A model generated the notes under the pieces. That model had not been told where the DNA came from. It worked only from the letters and a program-made list of their open reading frames with translations, and did not search any database. This document shows, in pieces, positions 15,415-23,218 of a stretch of 28,996 nt of DNA. The DNA lies in assembly GCA_027023345.1 (NCBI GenBank), contig JALVVO010000225.1, positions 1 through 28,996 on the forward strand, read 5' to 3'. The translations under genes were made by a program, and so were the position numbers. Within the stretch, counting starts at the first letter, position 1. Each line of letters begins with the position of its first letter. This stretch comes from Thermaceae bacterium. GTDB lineage: Bacteria > Deinococcota > Deinococci > Deinococcales > Marinithermaceae.

Positions 15415-18045
15415 ATGGAGAAGTACAACCCTCACGCCATCGAGCCCAAGTGGCAGCGCTACTGGAACGAGATCGGCCTGATGAAGGCGAAGGAGGAGGG
15501 GAAGAAGTTCTACGTGCTCGAGATGTTCCCCTACCCCTCCGGCGACCTCCACATGGGCCACCTCAAGAACTACACCATGGGCGACGCCCTGGCCCGCTTC
15601 CTCAAGATGCAGGGCTATGAGGTGCTCCACCCCATGGGCTGGGACGCCTTCGGCCTGCCCGCGGAGAACGCCGCCCTCAAGTTCGGCCTCCACCCCCGCG
15701 AGTGGACTTACAAGAACATCGAGCGGGCCAAGGAGTCCCTCAACCTGATGGGCATCCTCTACGACTGGGACCGCGAGGTCACCACCTGCGAGCCCGACTA
15801 CTACAAGTGGAACCAGTGGTTCTTCATCAAGATGTTCGAGCGGGGCCTCGCCTACCGCGCCGAGGCCGAGGTCAACTGGTGCCCCAAGTGCCAGACCGTG
15901 CTCGCCAACGAGCAGGTGATCGACGGCCGCTGCTGGCGCCACGAGGACACCCTGGTCGAGAAGAAGAAGCTCGAGCAGTGGTTCTTTAAGATCACCGCCT
16001 ACGCCGACCGGCTCCTTGAGGACCTCGACAAGCTCGAGCGCTGGCCGGAGAAGGTCAAGGCCATGCAGCGGGCTTGGATCGGTAAAAGCGAGGGCGCCGA
16101 GATCGACTTCCCCATCGAGGGCCACCCCGGCGAGACCCTCAAGGTCTTCACCACGAGGCCCGACACCCTCTTCGGCGCCACCTTCATGGTGATCGCCCCC
16201 GAGCACCCGCTTGCGCTCCACCTCGCCACCCCGGACCGGCTCGACGAGGTCCGGGCCTACATCGAGGCCGCGCGGCAAAAGACCGAGATCGAACGCCAGG
16301 CCGAGGGCCGCGAAAAGACCGGGGTCTTCACCGGGGCCTACGCCAAAAACCCCGCCACCGGCGAGAAGATCCCCATCTACGTGGCCGACTACGTGCTCAT
16401 GGGCTACGGCACCGGCGCCATCATGGCGGTGCCCGCCCACGACCAGCGGGACTTCGAGTTCGCAAAGAAGTATGGCCTCGAAATCCGCCCCGTCATCAAA
16501 CCCAAGGACGGCGAGCTCCCAGAGCCCTTGGAGGAAGCCTTTGAAGTGCCCGGGGTGATGGTGAACTCGGGCCCCTTCGACGGCACCCCGAGCGAGGAGG
16601 GGAAGGCCAAGGTCACCGCCTGGCTCGAGGAAAAGGGCCTAGGCAAGCGGGCGGTGAACTACCGCCTCCGCGACTGGCTGATCAGCCGCCAGCGCTACTG
16701 GGGCACGCCGATCCCCATGGTTCACTGCGAGCACTGCGGGGTGGTGCCGGTGCCCCTCGAGGAACTCCCGGTCAAGCTCCCCGAGATCAAGGACGTCGAG
16801 GAGATCCGCCCCAAGGGGAAGAGCCCCCTCGAGGCTCATCCCGAGTTCATCGAGACCACCTGCCCGAAATGCGGCCGCCCCGCCCGGCGCGACCCCGACA
16901 CCATGGACACCTTCGTGGACTCCTCCTGGTACTATCTCCGCTACGCCGACCCCAAGAACGACCGGCTCCCCTTCGACCGCGAGAAGGCCGACTTCTGGAT
17001 GCCGGTGGACCAGTACATCGGCGGCATCGAGCACGCCGTGCTCCACCTCCTCTACTCGCGGTTTTTCACCAAGGTGCTCCACGACATGGGCCTGGTCTCG
17101 GTGGACGAGCCCTTCGAGGGGCTCTTCACCCAGGGCATGGTGCTCGGGTGGACCGACTTCGGCCCGGTCGAGGTCGAGGGCGAGGTCGTCCGGCTGCCGG
17201 ACGAGACCCGGATCCGGCTTGAGCTCGAGAAGACCGAGCTCACCCTGGAGGAGCTCAAGAAGATGGGAGCCGAGCTCCGGCGGGGCGAGGACGGCCGGAT
17301 GCACCTCTGGAAGCCGGCGGTGATGAGCAAGTCCCTCGGCAACGGGGTGATGGTCGGGCCCTTCGTCCGCGAGCAGGGCGCCGACATCGCCCGCATCACC
17401 ATCCTCTTCGCCGCCCCGCCCGAGGCCGACATGGTCTGGACCGAGGAGGGGGTCTCGGGGGCCTGGCGGTTCTTGAACCGCGTCTGGCGCCGCTTCGAGG
17501 AGGACCGGGCGGAGCTCGAGAAGACCCCCGAGGATTTCGACCCGGCCGCGCTCTCGGGCGAGGAAAAGGCCCTTTGGCGCGCGCTCCACCGTGCCATCAA
17601 GAAGGTCACCGAGGACACCAAGGGCTTCCGCTTCAACACCGCGATCGCCGCGTTGATGGAGCTCTTGAACGCACTCTACGACTACCGCAAGAAGGCCCCG
17701 GTCTCCCCGGTCTATAAGCGCGCCCTCAAGGACTACCTGCGTCTGCTCGCGCCCTTTGCCCCCCACATCGCCGAGGAGCTCTGGCACCGGTTCGAGGAGA
17801 ACTCGGTCTTCCTCGCCGGCTGGCCCGAGCTCGACGAGGAGGCGCTCAAAGCGGAAGAGGTCGAGGTCGTGGTCCAGGTCAACGGCAAGGTGCGCGGCCG
17901 CATCACCGTCCCCGCCGACGCCTCCGAGGACCTGGTCAAGCGCCTGGCCCGGGAGCACCCGAACGTCCGTCGCTTCTTGGACGGGAAGCAGGTAGTCAAG
18001 GAGATCTACGTGCCGAAGAAGCTCTTGAACCTGGTGGTGCGATAG
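15415..18045 (+). CDS. leuS: Leucyl-tRNA synthetase
   Basis: The enzyme attaches leucine to tRNA-Leu in the cytoplasm. The 876-residue product has the usual class I layout: the HMGH form of the HIGH motif (46-49), a zinc module with CPKCQT, the CP1 editing domain with GTGAIMAVPAHDQRDFEFA, a second Cys set in CEHCG and CPKCGRPARR, DSSWYYLRY, the KMSKS-type loop VMSKSLGN (636-643), and the C-terminal anticodon and tRNA-binding domains. Size and zinc modules resemble Thermus LeuRS. The same frame is open for hundreds of codons upstream across other genes, but ATG 15415 has a strong AGAGGAG site and matches the conserved N-terminus (MEKYNPHAIEPKWQRYW). Confidence 0.98.
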   Translation: MEKYNPHAIEPKWQRYWNEIGLMKAKEEGKKFYVLEMFPYPSGDLHMGHLKNYTMGDALARFLKMQGYEVLHPMGWDAFGLPAENAALKFGLHPREWTYKNIERAKESLNLMGILYDWDREVTTCEPDYYKWNQWFFIKMFERGLAYRAEAEVNWCPKCQTVLANEQVIDGRCWRHEDTLVEKKKLEQWFFKITAYADRLLEDLDKLERWPEKVKAMQRAWIGKSEGAEIDFPIEGHPGETLKVFTTRPDTLFGATFMVIAPEHPLALHLATPDRLDEVRAYIEAARQKTEIERQAEGREKTGVFTGAYAKNPATGEKIPIYVADYVLMGYGTGAIMAVPAHDQRDFEFAKKYGLEIRPVIKPKDGELPEPLEEAFEVPGVMVNSGPFDGTPSEEGKAKVTAWLEEKGLGKRAVNYRLRDWLISRQRYWGTPIPMVHCEHCGVVPVPLEELPVKLPEIKDVEEIRPKGKSPLEAHPEFIETTCPKCGRPARRDPDTMDTFVDSSWYYLRYADPKNDRLPFDREKADFWMPVDQYIGGIEHAVLHLLYSRFFTKVLHDMGLVSVDEPFEGLFTQGMVLGWTDFGPVEVEGEVVRLPDETRIRLELEKTELTLEELKKMGAELRRGEDGRMHLWKPAVMSKSLGNGVMVGPFVREQGADIARITILFAAPPEADMVWTEEGVSGAWRFLNRVWRRFEEDRAELEKTPEDFDPAALSGEEKALWRALHRAIKKVTEDTKGFRFNTAIAALMELLNALYDYRKKAPVSPVYKRALKDYLRLLAPFAPHIAEELWHRFEENSVFLAGWPELDEEALKAEEVEVVVQVNGKVRGRITVPADASEDLVKRLAREHPNVRRFLDGKQVVKEIYVPKKLLNLVVR

Positions 18046-18064
18046 GAAAGCGGGTTCTTAAAGC

Positions 18065-18091
18065 GAGGGCGGGCCGAAGCCCGCCCTCTTT
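18065..18091 (+). terminator. Intrinsic terminator after leuS
   Basis: GAGGGCGGGC (18065-18074) and GCCCGCCCTC (18079-18088) form a perfect 10-bp stem with a CGAA tetraloop followed by TTT. It lies 19 bases after the leuS stop, between convergent genes. Confidence 0.8.
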
Positions 18092-18109
18092 AGTAGCTGC
18101 CTTTAAGTG

Positions 18110-18883
18110 CTATTGCATACGTTGCAGGTCGAACTCGATTGGCGCTTGGTCGGAGCCCGAAGGAAGGACTTTAAGCGTGCCCGTGGAGGTGACGGTGAAG
18201 TCGGGGGTTCTTCCGTAAGAAACTTTGAAAACAGGCGGTGGTGTGAAACTGTCACGCGTGAGGGGGGCGTTGAAGGCGAAGACTTCAGCGTAGTACGTTT
18301 CACCCTGTGCCAAGTCCAGCTGGTTGAACGTGATTGAGGTTTCTCCCGTGTGCCACCGAGCAAGTTCCTGGTCGTCCGCCTCACGTTTGAGCATTACCGA
18401 GTAAGCTTCTGCCCCCGGTACCGCGGACCAGCGGATGGTTGCGCTGGTCGTCGTGGCCAACAGTTCAGGCGTGGGCCTTGCCAATAGGCTGGTGGTGTCC
18501 GCGGTGAGGTGAACGGTTTTTTTAAGGTAAATTCCCTCTGGAAAGTCGCTTTCTAAGGTATAATCACCATCTACAAGATCGATGGGGCGCACCCACCACC
18601 ACCAGTCGGCGCCGGAAACCCAATGATAAAGGCGGACCTTCAGGGGTTCACCATCGTTCCATCCGCTTGGACCGGTGACCTTCACCTCCACCCCGTCGGG
18701 GTCGGTCATAGGCGCATCGCCGACAATGAGGAACGCGATGCCGGGCTTGGGTCCTCCGTAATTATAGGTGCCCAAGGCCGCTTGGACGGCCTGCTCGCTG
18801 GGATTTCCCAGCTGGTTGCAGCTCGTTGCCAGGAACGCCGTCAGCCCCAAAAACCCTAGGAACAAGAGGCCCCACCTTCTCAC
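18110..18883 (-). CDS. Predicted lipoprotein with a fibronectin type III-like domain
   Basis: The 257-residue product starts with MRRWGLLFLGFLGLTAFLAT followed by SC, a lipoprotein signal with lipobox ATSC and acylated Cys22. Residues about 130-205 look like a fibronectin type III fold: PELLATTTSATIRWSAVPGA, then AYSVMLK and GETYYAEVFAF. The N-terminal mature part has a Trp cluster (DWWWW) of unknown role. GTG 18883 is preceded by AAGGGGGCG. The GC content is about 55% in the stretch I counted (18241-18300), far below the neighbours, which suggests later acquisition or relaxed codon use. Its partners and ligand are unknown. It is convergent with leuS. Confidence 0.75.
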   Translation of the reverse strand: MRRWGLLFLGFLGLTAFLATSCNQLGNPSEQAVQAALGTYNYGGPKPGIAFLIVGDAPMTDPDGVEVKVTGPSGWNDGEPLKVRLYHWVSGADWWWWVRPIDLVDGDYTLESDFPEGIYLKKTVHLTADTTSLLARPTPELLATTTSATIRWSAVPGAEAYSVMLKREADDQELARWHTGETSITFNQLDLAQGETYYAEVFAFNAPLTRDSFTPPPVFKVSYGRTPDFTVTSTGTLKVLPSGSDQAPIEFDLQRMQ

Positions 18884-18915
18884 GTTCTCGCCCCCTTTGT
18901 TTAAGGGTACAAAAC

Positions 18916-18944
18916 ATTATCGCAAAACACTATCCCTTTTTAAA
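18916..18944 (-). promoter_or_regulatory. Probable promoter of the Fn3-like lipoprotein gene
   Basis: On the minus strand TTTAAA (18939-18944) and GATAAT (18916-18921) are 17 bases apart. The -35 match is four of six and the -10 match five of six. The element overlaps the last codons of the FUN14 gene and lies in an unusually AT-rich patch with 12-base direct repeats. Confidence 0.5.
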
Positions 18945-19244
18945 CCCAAGCACTATCCCCGCCGCAAACCCCGAGGCGAAGGGGAGGTTGTAGGTCAGGA
19001 CCTCGAGCAACCTTTCCCAGAAGCCCTTCAGGGCGTCCGGCTGGAGGAGGGGCTCGACGTCCCTCTGGATGCGGGTCCAGTGGACCTCCAGGTAACCGGC
19101 GTAGGCGAGGAGCTGCACGCTGATGAAGAGAAAGCCGAGGACGAGCGCGAGGAGCTTGCCGATCTTCTTGAGCGCGTAGCCGCTGACCCAGCCGGCGACG
19201 CCGCCGAAGCCGAGCTGGGCGAGGACGGGCCCGTAGGCTTCCAT
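18930..19244 (-). CDS. FUN14 domain-containing membrane protein
   Basis: The 104-residue product matches the FUN14 pattern: an N-terminal Gly-rich segment GFGGVAGWVSGYALKKIGK, a hydrophobic helix (LLALVLGFLFISVQLLAYAG), a short amphipathic stretch with an HW motif, and a C-terminal Gly-rich helix ending in KKG. In eukaryotes FUN14 proteins act in mitochondrial outer-membrane mitophagy. The bacterial and archaeal members have no established role. ATG 19244 is preceded by GAAGGGGC. The gene stands head-to-head with the MFS transporter (95-base gap) and reads toward the lipoprotein gene. Confidence 0.8.
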   Translation of the reverse strand: MEAYGPVLAQLGFGGVAGWVSGYALKKIGKLLALVLGFLFISVQLLAYAGYLEVHWTRIQRDVEPLLQPDALKGFWERLLEVLTYNLPFASGFAAGIVLGFKKG

Positions 19245-19339
19245 GCCCCTTCATGATAGTCGGTTAGGCTTAGGGCCGGACGTTCAGCGTTCGCCGCGGG
19301 TGGCGAAGCCCTGGCGGGCCGGCAAGGGGGTAAGCGCGC

Positions 19340-20515
19340 GTGGGTACCCGCATTCCCCGAAACGTTTGGGCCGCGAGCCTCACCAGCTTCCTTACCGACG
19401 TCTCCAGCGAGATGGTGCAAAACCTGGTCCCCCTCTTTTTAGCCAACGTCCTCTCCGCGAGCAGCGCGGTCATCGGGTTGATCGAGGGGGTGGCCGAGGC
19501 CTTGGCCTCGCTCTTGAAGGTCGCTTCCGGCTACCTCTCCGACCGGATCGGTCGGCGCAAGGACCTCGCCGTACTCGGCTACCTGATCTCGGCGCTTTCC
19601 AAGGTGGGCTTCGTCCTCGCCACCGCCTGGCCCCACGTCGCCCTCGCTCGCTGGGGCGACCGGTTGGGTAAGGGCGTGCGCACCGCCCCCCGCGACGCCC
19701 TGATCGCCGACTCCGTCGCCGAGGCCCACCGCGGCCTCGCCTTTGGCTTCCACCGCGCCGCCGACACCGCTGGGGCGCTGGTCGGGGTTCTGGGGGCGCT
19801 GGCGGTGGTGGCCTGGATCCAGGGCCAGGAGGCGCGGCTGCTCGAGGCCACCTTCCGGCGGGTCGCCCTCTTTAGCCTCGTCCCCGCCTTCCTGGCCGTG
19901 CTCGTCCTCGCCGCGTGGGCCCAGGAACCGCCCCGCCGGGGCCAGCCCGCAAAGCGGGAACCCCGCGCCGCCCTCGACCGCCGCTTCTGGGTCTTCCTGG
20001 GGGTGGTGGCGTTCTTCGAGCTCGCCAACTCGGCCGACGCCTTCCTCGCCCTCCGGGCCCAGACGGTCGGGGCCAACGTGGTGCACATCCTCGCCATGCT
20101 GGCGCTGTTCAACCTGGTCTACGCCGCCCTCTCGACGCCCGCCGGGGCCCTCTCCGACCGGCTCTCCCGCAAGGGGGTGATCCTCTTCGGCTGGGGGATC
20201 TACGCCCTCGCCTACCTGGGTGCGGCGCTGGCTTCGTCGGTCCTGGCGATGGCGGCGGTGTACGCGATTTACGGGGTCTACTACGGGGTGGCCTACGGGA
20301 CCACCCGGGCGTTCGTCGCCGACCTCGTCCCCCCGACGGCGGGGGGTACCGCCTACGGCGCCTACGCCACCGTGGTAGGGCTGATGGCGTTTCCCGCCTC
20401 CTTCGTGGCCGGCTTGCTCTGGGACGCTTGGGGTCCCGCGGCCCCCTTCTTCGTGAGCGCCGCGGTCGCCGCCCTAGCGAGCCTGGGGTTTTTCTTGCTG
20501 GTGAGGACGGACTAG
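19340..20515 (+). CDS. Major facilitator superfamily transporter
   Basis: The 391-residue product has about 12 hydrophobic segments and the MFS loop motif between helices 2 and 3, GYLSDRIGRRK (residues about 64-74), with a related GALSDRLSRKG in the second half. The motif RWGDRLGKGVRTAPRDALIAD is typical of a DHA-like group of predicted efflux or sugar permeases. An Arg-rich cytoplasmic loop joins the two halves. The GTG start at 19340 follows AAGGGGG by a slightly long spacer of about eight bases. The substrate cannot be told from sequence. A palindrome-based terminator lies just downstream, but its T-run serves the tRNA on the other strand. Confidence 0.85.
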   Translation: MGTRIPRNVWAASLTSFLTDVSSEMVQNLVPLFLANVLSASSAVIGLIEGVAEALASLLKVASGYLSDRIGRRKDLAVLGYLISALSKVGFVLATAWPHVALARWGDRLGKGVRTAPRDALIADSVAEAHRGLAFGFHRAADTAGALVGVLGALAVVAWIQGQEARLLEATFRRVALFSLVPAFLAVLVLAAWAQEPPRRGQPAKREPRAALDRRFWVFLGVVAFFELANSADAFLALRAQTVGANVVHILAMLALFNLVYAALSTPAGALSDRLSRKGVILFGWGIYALAYLGAALASSVLAMAAVYAIYGVYYGVAYGTTRAFVADLVPPTAGGTAYGAYATVVGLMAFPASFVAGLLWDAWGPAAPFFVSAAVAALASLGFFLLVRTD

Positions 20516-20518
20516 AGC

Positions 20519-20543
20519 AAAAACCGGGGCCCCGCGGGGCCCC
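20519..20543 (-). terminator. Terminator of the tRNA-Val gene
   Basis: The 18-base perfect palindrome GGGGCCCCGCGGGGCCCC (20526-20543), read on the minus strand, is followed by GG and five T (20519-20523). It sits four bases beyond the tRNA 3' end. On the plus strand it is also just behind the MFS stop, where it may impede read-through. Confidence 0.75.
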
Positions 20544-20547
20544 TCCG

Positions 20548-20624
20548 TGGTGGGCGGTACTGGACTTGAACCAGTGACCTCCCGCGTGTGAGGCGGGCGC
20601 TCTGGCCAGCTGAGCTAACCGCCC
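20548..20624 (-). tRNA. tRNA-Val (anticodon CAC)
   Basis: The 77 bases fold into a full cloverleaf: acceptor GGGCGGT with ACCGCCC, D-stem GCTC/GAGC, anticodon stem CCCGC/GCGGG with loop CTCACAC (anticodon CAC, reading GUG), T-arm ACTGG-TTCAAGT-CCAGT, discriminator A and an encoded CCA end. GUG is a frequent valine codon in this GC-rich window. Confidence 0.97.
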
Positions 20625-20635
20625 AAGCAAGCCTG

Positions 20636-20665
20636 AATCTAGCACCGAGGGCCCTTTTCGGTCAA
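20636..20665 (-). promoter_or_regulatory. Promoter of tRNA-Val
   Basis: On the minus strand TTGACC (20660-20665) and TAGATT (20636-20641) are separated by 18 bases. The predicted start is a few bases before the mature tRNA 5' end at 20624. The -35 box overlaps the stop codon of the methyltransferase gene. Confidence 0.65.
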
Positions 20666-21360
20666 GCGCCGGGGCGTTCGGGCTTCCTGCCGCGGACGAG
20701 GATGTAGAAAAGCCCTCGGCCCAGGGCGAAGCGTTCGTCTTCAAGGAGGTAGCGGTAGCCCGGCTTCGCTGCCGCCTCCGGGTCGTGCGCGCGCCGCCAG
20801 GCCCAGGCCCGGCGGACGAGGGGGGTGAGGTCCTCGACCGCGATCTCCAAGAATCCCGCTTCCTCCATCCAGCCCCGGAAGTCGTCCGGGCTTGCCTCGC
20901 ACCAGTAGCTCAGGCCGACCTCGGCGAGCGCCCGCTTTACCTCGTCGGGGAAGGCCCCTTGGGCGATCACGTCGGTGAGCACCAGGGTCCCGCCCGGCCT
21001 CAGCACCCGGGCCATCTCGGGTTGGCCGATGTCGGTGGGCTCAGGGGAGGGGAAGACGATGAACTCGCTCACCAGCGCGTCGAAGGACGCGTCGGGGAAA
21101 GGGATGCGGGTACGCTCGGCGGGGAGGAACTCGACCCGGGGCGCGAGGTCTCCCGCCCGGGCCCGGGCGGCCTTGAGCTGCTCTTCCGAGAGTTCCAGCC
21201 CCACGACGCGCCCGGTCTTCATCCGTTTGGCCAGCCAGAAGGCCACGTCCCCTGAGGCGTTGCACAAAACCAGGACGCGCTTGCCCTCGAGCGGACCGAT
21301 CGTTTCCCCGATTTTCTCCAGCAAGGGGGCAAGGATTTCCTGCTCCTTCGGGTTCCACAT
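20662..21360 (-). CDS. Class I SAM-dependent methyltransferase (UbiE/Methyltransf_11 type)
   Basis: The 232-residue product has the Rossmann methyltransferase order: motif I region VLVLCNASGDVAFWLA, an acidic strand end GLELSEEQL (ribose-binding Glu), DASFDALVSEFIVFPSP (motif IV region) and VLRPGGTLVLTD (motif V region). Motif I lacks the usual GxGxG and reads CNASGD, so SAM contacts may be altered. C-terminal helices carry many Arg, Trp and Tyr residues. The ATG at 21360 is divergent from the GNAT-ABC gene, with 55 bases between the starts. The substrate is unknown; small molecules such as quinones or arsenite are options for this superfamily, but nothing here chooses between them. Confidence 0.82.
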   Translation of the reverse strand: MWNPKEQEILAPLLEKIGETIGPLEGKRVLVLCNASGDVAFWLAKRMKTGRVVGLELSEEQLKAARARAGDLAPRVEFLPAERTRIPFPDASFDALVSEFIVFPSPEPTDIGQPEMARVLRPGGTLVLTDVIAQGAFPDEVKRALAEVGLSYWCEASPDDFRGWMEEAGFLEIAVEDLTPLVRRAWAWRRAHDPEAAAKPGYRYLLEDERFALGRGLFYILVRGRKPERPGA

Positions 21361-21403
21361 GGCTTTAGGGATAGTTTACGCCGGTGCGGGCGGGTCGTCC
21401 GCG

Positions 21404-21409
21404 TAAAGT
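21404..21409 (+). promoter_or_regulatory. Candidate leaderless -10 box before the GNAT-ABC gene
   Basis: TAAAGT is followed by six bases (GGGGGC) and the ATG at 21416, the same TANNNT-N6-start pattern seen before three other genes here. No -35 box is clear. Confidence 0.5.
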
Positions 21410-21415
21410 GGGGGC

Positions 21416-23218
21416 ATGCGGGTACGGGTGGTGTCGCGCGAGGTGCATTGGCGTTGGTACGGGCGGCTTGGGCTCGAGGACGGCCGGAGCCTGCTGCTTC
21501 CCGGGGACGTGGCGAAGTGGGTGCGGGTGGGCGAGGAGCTTTTGCTCACCACCCGCCACCGGGGGCGGGTCCTCGACTGGGACGACTTCCGCCTGGAGCG
21601 GCTGGACGGGGCTTTGCTCTGGCCGCCCTTTTCCAGGGAGGTCGAGCACCCGAGGCTCGGCTTTTCCGGCCGGGCGCTTTACCGCTACCACCTCCGCGCC
21701 CGGGAGGCGCGGTTTGAGTCCGACTTCGAGGCGGTGGCCGAGCTCGAGCAGTTCCACTACGCCTCCGACCACGAGACCGTGGCCCTCTGGCGCTGCCCCG
21801 ACGGCGAGGTCCGGGCGGCGAACACCCGCCCGCCCTGCGCCCGCGGCAGGGCCCGGCTGCTCGAGATCCGGGGCTCGACCCCGGCGAGCCGGTTTTTGAT
21901 CCTCGAGCTCGCCGAGCGCCTCCCCTTCGAACCCCGGATCGTCGGCTACATCCGCCTGGATCCGCCGATTCCCAAGATGCACCGCCGGCTCCCGAGCGGC
22001 GAGGTGGTGCGCGACATCCGCGAGCGGGTCTTTCCCGAGGACTGGTTCCACCCCACCTTCGACCTCAAAGAAGCCCTCCAGGACGCCCAGAACGAGGGGG
22101 AGCTGAAGGAGGCCGACTGGCGGGAGCTCGCGGGGCGCGTCCTCGACCGGGTGGAGACCGCCGCCTTCCGCGTCGCCCGGGTGGTCGTCCACCCCGACTA
22201 CCGCTCCGACGGCCTCGGCTCCCTTCTGGTGCGGCTCGCCCTCGAGTGGGCGGCCGAGCGCCGCGTGCCCGAGATGCGACGGGAAAAGCACCTCGGCTGC
22301 ACCATCGCCCAGATGGCCCGGTTCCACCCCTTCTTCGAGAAAGCGGGCTTTCGCTACCTCTGGGACACCGCCTCGGGCCGCCCGGTGCTCGCCTACCCCC
22401 TGAGCGAGGAGGCCAAGGATCGCCTCGAGCGGTTCCTGAAGGAAGACCCCGTCGCCCGCGAGCACGGCGGCCGGCTCTACCGCCCCTGCTACGGCCGGGT
22501 CGACCCCCTCTCCGGGCCCGTCCGGCTTCGGAACGTCTCGAAGGCCTACCAAAGCACCCTCGACCTCGAGGGGCTTCCCGAGGCGGTCCGGGAGGTGCTC
22601 CTCGCCTTCGGCGTCCGCCGCCGGCGGATCGAGCGGGCGGTGCTCAGGGACGTAAACGTGGCCTTCCCTCCGGGCTCGGTGAGCGTGCTCTGGGGGGCGA
22701 GCGGGGCGGGGAAGACGACCCTCCTTCGCCTCCTGCTCGGCGAGCCTCCGGACGCGGGCGAGGTGGTCAGGCCCAAAGGGCGCGTCGCCGCCTACCTGCC
22801 CGGCGAGGTGGAGCCCGCGTTCGGGGAACGGGCGGTGCTCGAAGCCACCTACGCGAAACTCGGCGACGTCACCGCCGCGATCGAGGTCCTAAACCGGGTC
22901 GGCCTTTCCGACGCGGTGCTCTGGCGGGCACGGCCGATGGAGCTTTCCACCGGCCAAAAAGAGCGCTTCCGCCTGGCCCTCCTGCTCGCCAAGCGGCCCG
23001 CGCTCCTCCTCGTGGACGAGCTCGCCGCCCACCTTGACCTGGCCACCGCCCGCCGGGTGGCCCGGGGCCTTTCCAAGTTCGTGCGCGAGGCCGGGATCAC
23101 CCTGGTGGCGGCCACCCACCGCCCCGAGGTGCTCGAGGCCCTCGAGCCCGACCAGGTGGTCTACGTCGGCTACGGGTCGGTCTGGGTTGAGGCTAGTCGG
23201 GAGCCTCCACCTCGCTGA
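21416..23218 (+). CDS. GNAT acetyltransferase domain fused to an ABC-type ATPase (COG2401-like)
   Basis: The 600-residue soluble protein joins two enzyme folds. Residues about 95-350 contain a GNAT-type region with VVVHPDYRSDGLGSLLVRLA (about 255-274), the acetyl-CoA pyrophosphate loop. Residues about 375-590 form an ABC ATPase: Walker A GASGAGKTT (427-435), signature LSTGQKERF (510-518) in place of LSGGQ, Walker B LLLVDE with Asp534 and Glu535, and an H-loop in THRPE. The N-terminal 90 residues are of unknown fold. There are no membrane segments and no permease gene nearby, so it is not a transporter. This matches COG2401, ABC-type ATPase fused to a predicted acetyltransferase, known mainly from archaea and some bacteria and viruses and without an established role. 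The 3' end overlaps the ASCH gene by 26 bases on the opposite strand. Confidence 0.85.
   Translation: MRVRVVSREVHWRWYGRLGLEDGRSLLLPGDVAKWVRVGEELLLTTRHRGRVLDWDDFRLERLDGALLWPPFSREVEHPRLGFSGRALYRYHLRAREARFESDFEAVAELEQFHYASDHETVALWRCPDGEVRAANTRPPCARGRARLLEIRGSTPASRFLILELAERLPFEPRIVGYIRLDPPIPKMHRRLPSGEVVRDIRERVFPEDWFHPTFDLKEALQDAQNEGELKEADWRELAGRVLDRVETAAFRVARVVVHPDYRSDGLGSLLVRLALEWAAERRVPEMRREKHLGCTIAQMARFHPFFEKAGFRYLWDTASGRPVLAYPLSEEAKDRLERFLKEDPVAREHGGRLYRPCYGRVDPLSGPVRLRNVSKAYQSTLDLEGLPEAVREVLLAFGVRRRRIERAVLRDVNVAFPPGSVSVLWGASGAGKTTLLRLLLGEPPDAGEVVRPKGRVAAYLPGEVEPAFGERAVLEATYAKLGDVTAAIEVLNRVGLSDAVLWRARPMELSTGQKERFRLALLLAKRPALLLVDELAAHLDLATARRVARGLSKFVREAGITLVAATHRPEVLEALEPDQVVYVGYGSVWVEASREPPPR

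Noticed and set aside
20548..20624. tRNA-Val as an integration (att) site for a mobile element
   Set aside because: No integrase, no direct repeat of the tRNA 3' end and no foreign gene block is seen on either side.
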